The notes beneath the pieces are model-generated. The model did not search any database. It was not told the origin of the DNA and saw nothing but the letters and a program-made list of their open reading frames with translations. Positions 15,844 to 23,874 of a stretch of 35,667 nt of DNA are shown here, one piece after another (position 1 is the stretch's first letter; every line of letters begins with the position of its first letter). The stretch lies in assembly GCA_017535315.1 (NCBI GenBank), contig JAFXUD010000068.1, forward strand, positions 1 to 35,667, in the 5' to 3' direction. The DNA is from Victivallales bacterium. GTDB lineage: Bacteria; Verrucomicrobiota; Lentisphaeria; Oligosphaerales; Oligosphaeraceae. A program made the position numbers and the translations under genes.

Positions 15844-18426
15844 TTACTCAAACACAATATCTCCAAAGGCCTCAATGGAATGGAAGCCCATATCCTCCAG
15901 ATTCGGCGACCATAACATCAGCTGCGGGTAGAATTTTGTTTTCCCAACATCTTCTTTCTTGTAGGCCTCACGCCCAATATTCCACGTCCAATGTGCTCCT
16001 GGAAGCGGTGCATTTACCCCGATGGTCTTGAACGGGATGGTGACAAGCGCCGTCCACAACCCCTCCTTGACAACCGATTTGCACTGCCACTCGCCGTCCC
16101 ACGAGGGGTCGGCCTGACCATATCTGGGGTCAAGCGGGTCAGCAATGAAACCTACTGCCGCATCATAGCGGGAATCCTCTAGCGGATTGGAGATGAAATG
16201 GTAGTAGTTCTGCCTCATGCCAGAGGGGTCTATCATCAATTCCAGGCAATCTTCACGCCAGCAGGCACCATCCTTGCCGAATGCCTTGTATTCGATGCCT
16301 GAATCGACCTGCGCCTCTATTGCAAAATAAAGGTTTTCATTGTCATACGTGGCCTTGAAGCGATTCTTAAAGCCGACCTCATTCAACTGGACGCCGCCGA
16401 GTTCCTGCCATGGAAGTCCAGCCCAGGCCCCTGCTTCGAAATCAGAGCCAACACTTCCTTTCGCCTTCTGGACGGTCATCTTCTTAGTGGCAAAACCAGG
16501 CAGAATACCCGCCGCCCGCAAGGCGGTCACATTCCAAGTGAATGGAGCCGCCAACGGTGCGCGAAGACGCCCATTGACCTTGAAAGCCGCTTTGGCAATG
16601 CCCCCGAAGAGCGCCAGCTCCTTCATCTCAGGCAGGCGAATCATACGGCCCTTCGCGTCATAGAAGCCGTCAATCATCTCGTTGCGCGCCTGCACCGCAT
16701 CCGCCAACTGCTCGAAATTCGCCTTGTTGGGCATAAGACGATAGGTATTGTAGAAGGAAATACATTTCCCGAGATTCTTCACATACTCAAACTCAACACG
16801 CACCAACTTCAGACGCGCCTTCACCTGCGGCGAGGAAGTCATCGCTTCCGCACGCGAGAGGTTGTTCTCCAGTGTTTCAATCAGGTCAGGCGTGTAGATC
16901 GCACCTAAAACGATGCGTGGATTCTTTGGCAGAAGGGAATAGGAGGAAATCGGTTCAGCCTCAAAGCCGCGATTTCTCATCGGATAGACATACTCGCACC
17001 AGAGCCGCTCATACAACGTGTTGTAGAAAGTCCGCATCGGCGCATAAGCGTCTCCAAAACAGCGCTTATAATACTCCTCAAGCAACAGCTGGTGGTTCTG
17101 ATTGACATCGTCCAGCATCTTGCCATAGACGTAATAGCATGGTCCCTCCAGCCCCCAGAGTTCACCGAAGCCGCAACGGTAGATGCCCTTCACGTTGTTC
17201 TTGATGAAAAAGCGCACCTGCGCAGCACAGAAGTCAGGGGTTGTTTTTGGAGTGATGCCAGGCAGTTGGTAGAACCCCCAGTTGTAGATATAGACCGTGA
17301 AGCCCTGCTTGACGTGTATCTTGCTCCAATTGGCAAATGTCTGAGTCGTATAATTGCAAAGTTCAATGACGACATTGTCGGGAAATGAATCAAAGCTTTG
17401 GGGAGGCTTGGCAGTTGGACCATAGCAGATGATGTGCATGTTCTTTCCAGGCCTGTCTTTGAGCAGACGCACAGCCAGGGAGCGGTGGAGCACCCAGAGC
17501 TTCTCCCCGATGTCATCAGTGCCCGCATAGGCCAGGCATTTGTCACAGCCACAGGGCTGGTAGCCATCCGTCTGAGCAAGCTGGACAGTCGTGGCCCCGC
17601 TGTCCAATCTCTTCAATGCCTCCTGGTAAATCAGCTCCTGGACCTCTGGATTGGAGATGCAGAGATGATTTGCCGACGGATCGCGCTTTCCGCCTTTCAT
17701 GATGAAATACTCTGGATGGGTCTTGCCATAAACGGCAGTCGGGCAGGCATTATAGTAGGAATGACCACCATAGCTAAAAAAGGTGCCTGGACCAAAATTA
17801 TTATTCGAGTACTGGTAGAGCATCGTTGAATAACGACCAGTAGCAAAAATCAGCTTTGGAACGATTTCCCGCGTCATGTTGGCGGGAATGGATATGGATT
17901 CCGCACGGAGATAGTCCGTACCGACTGCACACGGCAGCAGGAAGCGGACATTCATATAATCCTCCATAAAGACGACGCCTGCCTTCACGGTGCCCAGGAT
18001 GCAATCCTGAAAACGCTTTCCTACATTCAAACGTCCAAAGCGATCGCGGTCATTGCCCGCAATGAAAATGCGATTGCCACGTGTAACAATGATACTATTG
18101 AAGTTCTCAAAGGAGGCTGGCTTGATGCCAAGCGCTTGAATTGCGGCGGTGTTGCCAAGGAAAAGCGCTGGTTTGCCGTCATCTGTAAACTGTTCCTCAT
18201 TGACAACGGCGGGCTTAAAGCCAAGTGTCATCTCAAAGGCATTCTGGAGATCTTTTGCAAAGCCCTCCATAATACGCTGTACATTGCCATCCTCGGAAAA
18301 TTGGGTGGGTACAACAATACGACAGCCAGTCTCCTGAGAAATGGTCAGTGAATCAGCCTGCTGTGCCACAAGAAACCAAGCGCTAAAAAGAAAGAGTTGA
18401 ATGACAAGTGAAATTGAACGACGCAT
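15844..18426 (-). CDS. Secreted DUF4838 protein with C-terminal CBM9-like domain
   Basis: An 860-residue protein with a signal peptide (about 1-22, ending LVAQQ). The first 170 residues resemble the N-terminal domain found before GH20/GH67-type barrels. A DUF4838 barrel follows, with a Cys-rich loop PCGCDKC at about 291-297 that sits where family members hold a presumed active-site or metal loop. The last 190 residues look like a family 9 carbohydrate-binding module (WREDCLELMIDPSG, then beta strands with Trp). It is probably an exported polysaccharide-acting protein; no DUF4838 activity is proven to my knowledge. The longer frame to 18648 is rejected because AAAGGTG precedes the ATG at 18426 and a signal peptide starts there. 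A coupled lipoprotein gene follows. Confidence 0.82.
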   Translation of the reverse strand: MRRSISLVIQLFLFSAWFLVAQQADSLTISQETGCRIVVPTQFSEDGNVQRIMEGFAKDLQNAFEMTLGFKPAVVNEEQFTDDGKPALFLGNTAAIQALGIKPASFENFNSIIVTRGNRIFIAGNDRDRFGRLNVGKRFQDCILGTVKAGVVFMEDYMNVRFLLPCAVGTDYLRAESISIPANMTREIVPKLIFATGRYSTMLYQYSNNNFGPGTFFSYGGHSYYNACPTAVYGKTHPEYFIMKGGKRDPSANHLCISNPEVQELIYQEALKRLDSGATTVQLAQTDGYQPCGCDKCLAYAGTDDIGEKLWVLHRSLAVRLLKDRPGKNMHIICYGPTAKPPQSFDSFPDNVVIELCNYTTQTFANWSKIHVKQGFTVYIYNWGFYQLPGITPKTTPDFCAAQVRFFIKNNVKGIYRCGFGELWGLEGPCYYVYGKMLDDVNQNHQLLLEEYYKRCFGDAYAPMRTFYNTLYERLWCEYVYPMRNRGFEAEPISSYSLLPKNPRIVLGAIYTPDLIETLENNLSRAEAMTSSPQVKARLKLVRVEFEYVKNLGKCISFYNTYRLMPNKANFEQLADAVQARNEMIDGFYDAKGRMIRLPEMKELALFGGIAKAAFKVNGRLRAPLAAPFTWNVTALRAAGILPGFATKKMTVQKAKGSVGSDFEAGAWAGLPWQELGGVQLNEVGFKNRFKATYDNENLYFAIEAQVDSGIEYKAFGKDGACWREDCLELMIDPSGMRQNYYHFISNPLEDSRYDAAVGFIADPLDPRYGQADPSWDGEWQCKSVVKEGLWTALVTIPFKTIGVNAPLPGAHWTWNIGREAYKKEDVGKTKFYPQLMLWSPNLEDMGFHSIEAFGDIVFE

Positions 18427-18482
18427 TTGAATCACCTTTAAATCTATATAAAAAAACACTTTTCCTAAGAAGAATGATAAAA

Positions 18483-18605
18483 GACCAAAAGACTGAAAAG
18501 ACCTAAACAACGCAGAGGGCACAAAATAGAAAAATAGAACACTTGAAAAACAGTTTTTTTGCCACCTGCGTCGTTTAGGTCCGTTTACGTTATTTAGGTC
18601 GTTCA
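18483..18605. repeat. A-rich nonamer array with inverted partner (GACCTAAAC type)
   Basis: Degenerate units of about nine bases (GACCAAAA, GACTGAAAA, GACCTAAAC, AACGCAGAG) run from 18483. Inverted units follow from 18566 to 18605 (GTCGTTTAG, GTCCGTTTA, CGTTATTTA, GGTCGTTCA). The best paired core is 16 bp with one mismatch (18500-18515 with 18566-18581). The spacer is AT-rich. It lies upstream of the DUF4838 gene and has the same direct-spacer-inverted design as the arrays at 1894, 7337 and 8710. Confidence 0.8.
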
Positions 18606-18654
18606 GAATATGAATCAACCCTGAACTATCTGCATTCGCGAGAAACAAACGTAA

Positions 18655-18852
18655 TCAGCCGTTCTGCCAAGGGCGATAGAACTTGCGCTTGCGTGAAATC
18701 ACATATTTCGGGGAAACAAGTACTGGCCTACGTGACTTATCACAGACAACAACTTTTCTCCCTTCCTGCTCACACGACAAATACATATTGCCGAGTGATT
18801 CATTCATGGCAGAAAGAGCCTGCTTCATAATTGAACTCATTTCAATATTCAC
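18655..18852 (-). CDS. Small protein coupled to the Zeta-like ATPase, candidate partner
   Basis: A protein of up to 65 residues, beginning with GTG at 18852 and overlapping the stop of the ATPase gene by four bases (GTGA). This indicates translational coupling. A shorter form would start at the ATG at 18840. The N-terminal half is helical with Met and Ser. The C-terminal half is strongly basic (EQEGRKVVVCDKSRRPVLV, then SRKRKFYRPW). There is no membrane segment. Such small partners often accompany Zeta/COG4185-type ATPases, so an antitoxin-like or adaptor role is plausible but unproven. The gene order (ATPase first) is the reverse of epsilon-zeta. Confidence 0.6.
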   Translation of the reverse strand: MNIEMSSIMKQALSAMNESLGNMYLSCEQEGRKVVVCDKSRRPVLVSPKYVISRKRKFYRPWQNG

Positions 18853-19484
18853 TTATCTTCCTCCTTCTTTACGGGAGTTCCCATGTTGTTCTGCTCTTGC
18901 AGCTCGCGCAGATAGCGTTCTATCTCCGCAAATAAATCCGCATCCATGATATTGCACTCGCCGCCAAGCATCTTCTCGAATATCGGAACCATCTTGGTCC
19001 CAGAATTGTCAAAGCACAGCGTCATGTCGCAGACATCCGAATATGTAAACAAATTGGACAAACTCCTTGGATAACGCCTGAAGATATCCTTCTCTGGAAT
19101 GTCATGCCCGCCTCTGGAGACACGCTCCTTAACCCGCTGAAGGGAAAAGAGGGCACTTGGAATGTATAAATAGTACAAAACCACATTCCAGTTGTTTTCA
19201 CGCCATCGGCGAATCCTCGGCAAGAATCCAGACCCCGCCAATGTCGTCTCAAATGCAAAATCCTCGCGCAGCTCTATATGCCGTTCCAGTTCCTCCAGAA
19301 AAATCTTTCCAGCCTTTGCCTGCACCTTGCCAGGGTCTTCAGGGCAAAGGTTCTTGGCTATGTCATCTGCATTCAGATAGTTTCCGTCTTTTATGTAATT
19401 CAAGATATATGAACGGGCAAATGTACTTTTTCCCGCTCCATTGGGGCCTGAAACAATATGGCAAGTAGGTTGATTATGATCCAT
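18849..19484 (-). CDS. Zeta-toxin-like P-loop ATPase (COG4185 type)
   Basis: A P-loop protein of 211 residues. The Walker A motif GPNGAGKST lies at the start (about 13-21), followed by LNADDIAKNLCPEDP, where zeta-type kinases hold the conserved Asp for substrate phosphorylation. FAFETTLAGSG is the typical second motif, and an Arg-rich region (RVKERVSRGGHDIPEKDIFRRY) provides the lid. In the family these enzymes phosphorylate UDP-sugars or other small molecules; in the COG4185 branch the substrate is unknown. The longer frame begins with TTG at 19487; the ATG at 19484 is chosen. A 65-residue gene overlaps its end by four bases. It lies between repeat DNA and the pilus-like cluster; whether it acts as a toxin is inference. 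Confidence 0.82.
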   Translation of the reverse strand: MDHNQPTCHIVSGPNGAGKSTFARSYILNYIKDGNYLNADDIAKNLCPEDPGKVQAKAGKIFLEELERHIELREDFAFETTLAGSGFLPRIRRWRENNWNVVLYYLYIPSALFSLQRVKERVSRGGHDIPEKDIFRRYPRSLSNLFTYSDVCDMTLCFDNSGTKMVPIFEKMLGGECNIMDADLFAEIERYLRELQEQNNMGTPVKKEEDK

Positions 19485-19536
19485 CAATGCACCAATTTCA
19501 GACTATGCTACAATTTTTTGAAGCAAAGCCGAAAGC

Positions 19537-19572
19537 AAAAGACTGCACTCCCTTGTAGGAATGCAGTCTTTT
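19537..19572 (-). terminator. Terminator of the secretin gene
   Basis: AAAAGACTGCA (19537-19547) pairs perfectly with TGCAGTCTTTT (19562-19572), with a small inner TCC/GGA stem. It lies five bases after the secretin stop. The flanking A/T runs could also let it act on the other strand. Confidence 0.85.
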
Positions 19573-19576
19573 TTCA

Positions 19577-22372
19577 CTAGTGCCTGAAGTCGGGAAGACC
19601 TCTCATATCGTTTGCACGAATCGGAATACCCGAGGAATCAACCAGACGAGCATTCACGAAGATGAGCATATTGGTCTTAACGGACTTTTCGCCGCGGCTC
19701 CTAAACAGATGCCCCAGTAGCGGGATGCTGCCCAGAACAGGCACCTTATCCTCGAACTTCTGGAGTTTCTCTTGGATGAAGCCACCCAGAACAACGGTCT
19801 CACCGTCCCACACAACCAACTTGGTGTTGGCAATGCGCTCGGAGAGGATGGCCGTCATACCGACCTTCGATTCGAACTCCTTGCCTTCAATGATCATAAC
19901 TGTATTGAAGGAGGTGTCATAACCAAGGAAATCGATAATCTGCGGAGAAAGTTCCATGTCGATGGCAAAGCCATTGGCGGAGACAGTCGGCGTAACATCC
20001 AGGATGACACCCAGCTCGGTCTTTTCGCCGAAGGTGGGAGTTGCAGGCGTATAACTCATGCTGCCACTGTCACCTGATCCTGTCTCAATTTTTGGCGGCT
20101 CCCAGTCTTCAGGGAACTTGCGGACAGTGACGACCTTGATTTGGGCGGTGTTGCCGCTGATGGTGGTCACCTTGGGTGCCGAAAGAGTGTTCGTAATACC
20201 CTCTTGCTCAAGAGCATGGATGACGGTATTAAAGGCGTAGTTGCCGAGAATCGTATAGACATTGAAGAGTGAATCGGCGATGCCGTCCGCAAAATAGGTG
20301 CTGGCAAAGCGGATGCCGTTGGTCAGGGAAGAGGTATCCTTGCCAAGTCCGAGCTGGAAGTTGCCGCCCTGATTGGTGAAGCCAGTGTTACCTTTGTGAG
20401 CATTGTTGGCATTCGCATTGGCAAGATAGTGGTCGCCGCCATTGCCATCGCCTGTATTGTAGGAAACGGTACCAGCGAGAATGGACCATTCAAAACCAAG
20501 GGTGTCCAAATTGGTCTGCTCGATTTCAACGACCTTTGCCTCAATGGAAACCTGGGAAGGCGTCACATTCAACTCCTTAAGGATGTTCTCGACCTTCTCA
20601 TGGTTTTCAGGAGTGTTGTGAACAACCAGCTTGCCTTGGCGAGGATAATGCATCATCGTGGCACCTGCGGGGAAGGTGACACCCATGCTCCTGAACATCT
20701 GATCAATACCGACGAAATACTTGCTGTCTGTATCGTCGTCGTCATCGTCGTCGCCAGCCTTGAACTCAATCTTGTCCATCTTTTTCCGATTGCGTTTGGT
20801 GTCAAACACACCAGCCTCGACTTCATAGAATCTTGTAATCAGTTCATCCATCGGGTTGTCAGGATGGTTGACAATGACTGCCGTACCGTCAATTTTGATT
20901 TTCAGGCCAGTGACTATCTTGATGTAGTTCAGCACTTCGCTGAGCTTAACATTGTTCATTTCCATCGTGATGGTCTTGGTGGAATAGTCGGCTTCAGTAT
21001 CGCCAGCAGGAGCAGCTCCGCCAGCTCCTGCGCCAGCATCCATGCCCATTCCCATGCCCATGTCGCCCCCCATGCCCATGTCGCCCCCCATGCCCATGTC
21101 GCCTGCAGGCGCGCCAGGCTCAGGAGCCGCTCCCATGCCCATGTCATCGGCACCGCCGCCCATGTCGCCGCCCAAGCCCATGTCGCCGCCCATGTCGCCA
21201 CCACCAGCTGCAGGAGCCGCCGCTCCAGAAGCCCTGTTCCTGACAAGGTTCAAAACAAAGTTGACACCTTCATTATCAGGATCCAAATCAATGCTCTGAC
21301 GGCGAAGTTTCTCAAAAACCTCCTGCACAGGAGTATCACGGAATTTCACGTCTGGAATAATGATGCTGTCCAATTTCTCTTTGAGGCCTGTCACCATCTT
21401 TGACTTTTGGATAACTTTTACGCCTGCATTCGTGCCCGCCCCCGCAATCAGGGGAGTGATTGGCTCGGCCCATTTCCAGCGAACCTCGGCCATGCGCTCA
21501 ATCTGCGTCGCCTTCAATTTCTCGTTTGCGGCCTTTTCCATCTCCTTGTTGATACGGGCCAGATAACGGATGGCCGTGAGATTCGTCGGGTTACGCAGAA
21601 GAACTGTCTCAAAGGTATCACGGGCATCTGCATATCTGGCATTCTGCAGGAAGACCCGTCCGCGTTCCAAGTCAATAGCCTCAAGATAGTCATCTTCCGC
21701 CTTGTCCAGAATAATAGTGCTAACTTTCGTGCGTTCCTTGAACTCAACATCCTTCTGGTCAAGGCGAAGTTGCTTGATCATGCCATCCAACTTCTTCTTG
21801 TCGGATTCAGAATTCGTCATCGTCTTTGCCTTGGTCAACTTGTTCAAAGCGTCTTCCACCAATCCCGTATCAACGTTTTCCTTGGCTTCGCGCACAAGGT
21901 AGTCCGCCCATTTCATGTTCAGTTTCACATTGGCTTCACGAATTTTCTCATCAAGCTCCAGCGCCTGCTGCGCATTGGCACCTGCGTCCTTCGCGTACTT
22001 CTGTGCCTCCCTCAACTTGTTCTGCGCCTCTTCAAGCTTGTCCTCCGCCAAAGCATGCTGATCAAGCTCCAAAGCTTTGAGCGCTTCTTCAAAGTTTTGC
22101 TCGGCAACTATCAGTTTTTCCTGGCGAATCAACGATTCACGGTTGTTCCATTCAATTGCAACGTTGGCCTTTTCCTCACGGCGGCGCACATCCTGGGCCT
22201 TGGTGGCGTCAACGTCCACTACGACATCGCCCTGTTGATCCAATGACTTTGCGTCATCCTGCGCCCCTGCATTGGAAACAAAACATGAGAATGCCAGCAT
22301 GACCACACCTGAAATCACCGCAGATGCTTTCAGGTGCTTAATAATGAGAACTCCTCTTGTTGTCTTTTTCAT
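19577..22372 (-). CDS. Secretin of a PVC-type pilus-like system (Amuc_1098-like)
   Basis: A 931-residue outer-membrane secretin. A signal peptide (about 1-37) is followed by a long helical, TPR-like region (about 60-290). An STN/N-domain-like segment (335-377 and 463-505) is split by a Met/Gly/Asp-rich insert (381-458). A poly-Asp stretch (541-549) precedes the secretin domain (about 606-915), which has IEAKVVEIEQ, NTLSAPKVTTISG and the secretin signature VPVLGSIPLLGHLF at 877-890. The order of domains and the neighbours match the Akkermansia Amuc_1098 type of type IV pilus-like secretin. It would form the channel for a pilus-like fibre or for secretion. It has its own 229-base leader, so it may be expressed apart from the four genes upstream. 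The insert is encoded by an 18-bp DNA repeat. Confidence 0.88.
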   Translation of the reverse strand: MKKTTRGVLIIKHLKASAVISGVVMLAFSCFVSNAGAQDDAKSLDQQGDVVVDVDATKAQDVRRREEKANVAIEWNNRESLIRQEKLIVAEQNFEEALKALELDQHALAEDKLEEAQNKLREAQKYAKDAGANAQQALELDEKIREANVKLNMKWADYLVREAKENVDTGLVEDALNKLTKAKTMTNSESDKKKLDGMIKQLRLDQKDVEFKERTKVSTIILDKAEDDYLEAIDLERGRVFLQNARYADARDTFETVLLRNPTNLTAIRYLARINKEMEKAANEKLKATQIERMAEVRWKWAEPITPLIAGAGTNAGVKVIQKSKMVTGLKEKLDSIIIPDVKFRDTPVQEVFEKLRRQSIDLDPDNEGVNFVLNLVRNRASGAAAPAAGGGDMGGDMGLGGDMGGGADDMGMGAAPEPGAPAGDMGMGGDMGMGGDMGMGMGMDAGAGAGGAAPAGDTEADYSTKTITMEMNNVKLSEVLNYIKIVTGLKIKIDGTAVIVNHPDNPMDELITRFYEVEAGVFDTKRNRKKMDKIEFKAGDDDDDDDTDSKYFVGIDQMFRSMGVTFPAGATMMHYPRQGKLVVHNTPENHEKVENILKELNVTPSQVSIEAKVVEIEQTNLDTLGFEWSILAGTVSYNTGDGNGGDHYLANANANNAHKGNTGFTNQGGNFQLGLGKDTSSLTNGIRFASTYFADGIADSLFNVYTILGNYAFNTVIHALEQEGITNTLSAPKVTTISGNTAQIKVVTVRKFPEDWEPPKIETGSGDSGSMSYTPATPTFGEKTELGVILDVTPTVSANGFAIDMELSPQIIDFLGYDTSFNTVMIIEGKEFESKVGMTAILSERIANTKLVVWDGETVVLGGFIQEKLQKFEDKVPVLGSIPLLGHLFRSRGEKSVKTNMLIFVNARLVDSSGIPIRANDMRGLPDFRH
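21028..21232 (-). repeat. In-frame 18-bp repeat coding the Met/Gly/Asp segment of the secretin
   Basis: Two perfect 18-bp units (ATGCCCATGTCGCCCCCC on the plus strand; 21054-21071 and 21072-21089), a partial third and several degenerate ones encode GGDMGM hexapeptides in the minus-strand protein. The repeat keeps the frame, so slippage would change the insert by whole hexapeptides. Confidence 0.85.
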
Positions 22373-22601
22373 CGGTTGTCTCTCCGCAAACTGGCCACCT
22401 CATTCTGTTAAGAGAATGAAGGAACCAGCGGTTGTATCTTTATTTTTTTATTATCACAATGACAAAAAACACATCATAATATAGCACATAAAAACACAAT
22501 ATTATGAGTAAATTATCAAAATTGATATAAAAATGACGTTTTTTACCCAAAAAACAGGGAAAAAATCATTATTATGTCAAACCACAGTCTAATTTATGGA
22601 A
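22373..22601 (-). promoter_or_regulatory. AT-rich leader of the secretin gene with a stem-loop near the start
   Basis: There is no gene in these 229 bases. On the minus strand they contain TTGACA-like and TATATT-like boxes in strongly AT-rich DNA. A 7-bp stem (22400-22406 with 22413-22419, loop of six) sits about 28 bases before the secretin start. GAGAGA before the ATG is a weak ribosome site. An independent promoter for the secretin is likely; its exact position cannot be fixed. Confidence 0.45.
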
Positions 22602-23846
22602 TTACTGCCTCCTAAAATTGCGCCCTCTGCCAGGCCCTGGTTCAGCCATTCCAGGCTCCATTCCTGGCTCCATCATCATATCATCCATGCCTCCCCGACG
22701 ACTTTCAATAAAATCATTCTCCATATTGAAGAGCCGCAGCGAAAACTCCTTTTCAACTTTCCCCTTAGCCTCTTTCAGTAATCCGACCTTAACTGTATTC
22801 TCTGCCTCATTCGCTTCTAAAACACGATAGTACTCGACAACCCTTGAATTCGTCTTGTTCTTCACAAGAGGAAACTCATCGCCTACACGACGGGTAATCA
22901 CACTGCGGCGGAAAAGCATCTGGGCATAGTTCCGATCCCGTGTGGTCAGGTACAACATCCGCACCATCAAATTCCTGTGGAAGGTCTTGCGTCCTTTCTT
23001 GATATTATATGTCTCCGTTGGAGCATTTTTTTCAGAGACAACCACGTACGGAACTGCCATGGAGCCTTCACCATCAAAACCAGCCTGATGAATGGTAAAA
23101 CCAGCTACTTCATCCCCCACTTGACGGGTCATTCGACGCATCTTGCGCTGCTTGGGGTCGAACGCCATGACAATCACATCCCATTTCTTCACGTCATCAC
23201 TATTGTTGCGGTCAATGTCAACCAGTCCCAAAGGCACCTCCGTACGGAAGACCTTGTGCGTACGAAGCAGATTTGCCAGATTCGGAAAATCCTCCGCATC
23301 ATCCATCTTGGTTCCCTGTTCATACTCCTCTATGTTCAGGAAACCATCGTTGTCATAGTCTAGCCTGGCGTCCGACGGATCGCGATAATTCAGGATTTTG
23401 GAGGCAATTTCAACCTTGTCTGGGATGCCGTCGCCGTCCGTATCATCCCCTGCCGCCGTCTCTTTGCCCATTTCAGGCTGCTCCGTTCCACAGAATGGGC
23501 ACTTGTCTGAAAACAGGGAAATTAGATAATGGCAATTCTCATTCGCGCAGAGGATGAGCTTGTTTGGCTCAATCATGGATCCTTTCGGCGTCGGTGCCCC
23601 ATCGTCTCCTAGGATGTTCAGTATTTTTCTGGGGTCGTTCAAAAACCTGCCTATACCATATTCCCCTGCGCCTTTCTTCTCAATAATCCGTCCTACAGTA
23701 ACATCATTATTCGCCTTTCTAATCTCCTCGTCAATCGTTTTTTTAGTATTATTACTTGAATTCATAACCATGATAATGCCGACGAGGAGGCAGACCAGGC
23801 AGAAAGCCAAAATCAGCTTTTCATAATGTTTGACTAAGAATTCCAC
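22602..23846 (-). CDS. Amuc_1099-like pilus-system protein with zinc ribbon and TSP3-type repeats
   Basis: A 414-residue membrane-anchored protein with one span (about 10-28) at the N-terminus. A zinc-ribbon-like set, C100, C105, C116 and C119, follows. Two calcium-binding-type repeats come next: DDTDGDGIPDKVE (134-146) and DYDNDGFLNIEEYEQGT (163-179), the thrombospondin type 3/EF-hand pattern. The following 200 residues are beta-rich and unlike anything I recognise. The end is low-complexity (about 384-409, with two EPGM units). Its place between the Amuc_1100-like gene and the secretin matches Amuc_1099. It is probably an inner-membrane part of the apparatus with most of its mass outside. 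The next gene starts 229 bases on. Confidence 0.78.
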   Translation of the reverse strand: MEFLVKHYEKLILAFCLVCLLVGIIMVMNSSNNTKKTIDEEIRKANNDVTVGRIIEKKGAGEYGIGRFLNDPRKILNILGDDGAPTPKGSMIEPNKLILCANENCHYLISLFSDKCPFCGTEQPEMGKETAAGDDTDGDGIPDKVEIASKILNYRDPSDARLDYDNDGFLNIEEYEQGTKMDDAEDFPNLANLLRTHKVFRTEVPLGLVDIDRNNSDDVKKWDVIVMAFDPKQRKMRRMTRQVGDEVAGFTIHQAGFDGEGSMAVPYVVVSEKNAPTETYNIKKGRKTFHRNLMVRMLYLTTRDRNYAQMLFRRSVITRRVGDEFPLVKNKTNSRVVEYYRVLEANEAENTVKVGLLKEAKGKVEKEFSLRLFNMENDFIESRRGGMDDMMMEPGMEPGMAEPGPGRGRNFRRQ

Positions 23847-23874
23847 AATATGTTCTCCTTACTGGTTAGGCTCT

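Noticed and set aside
18427-18648. N-terminal extension of the DUF4838 protein
   Set aside because: The extension would be translated from the mirrored A-rich array, while a good ribosome site and signal peptide occur at 18426.
20396-21403. A 335-codon plus-strand frame with His/Ala/Ser repeats
   Set aside because: It is opposite the secretin. The His-rich repeat is the reverse reading of the GGDMGM coding repeat.
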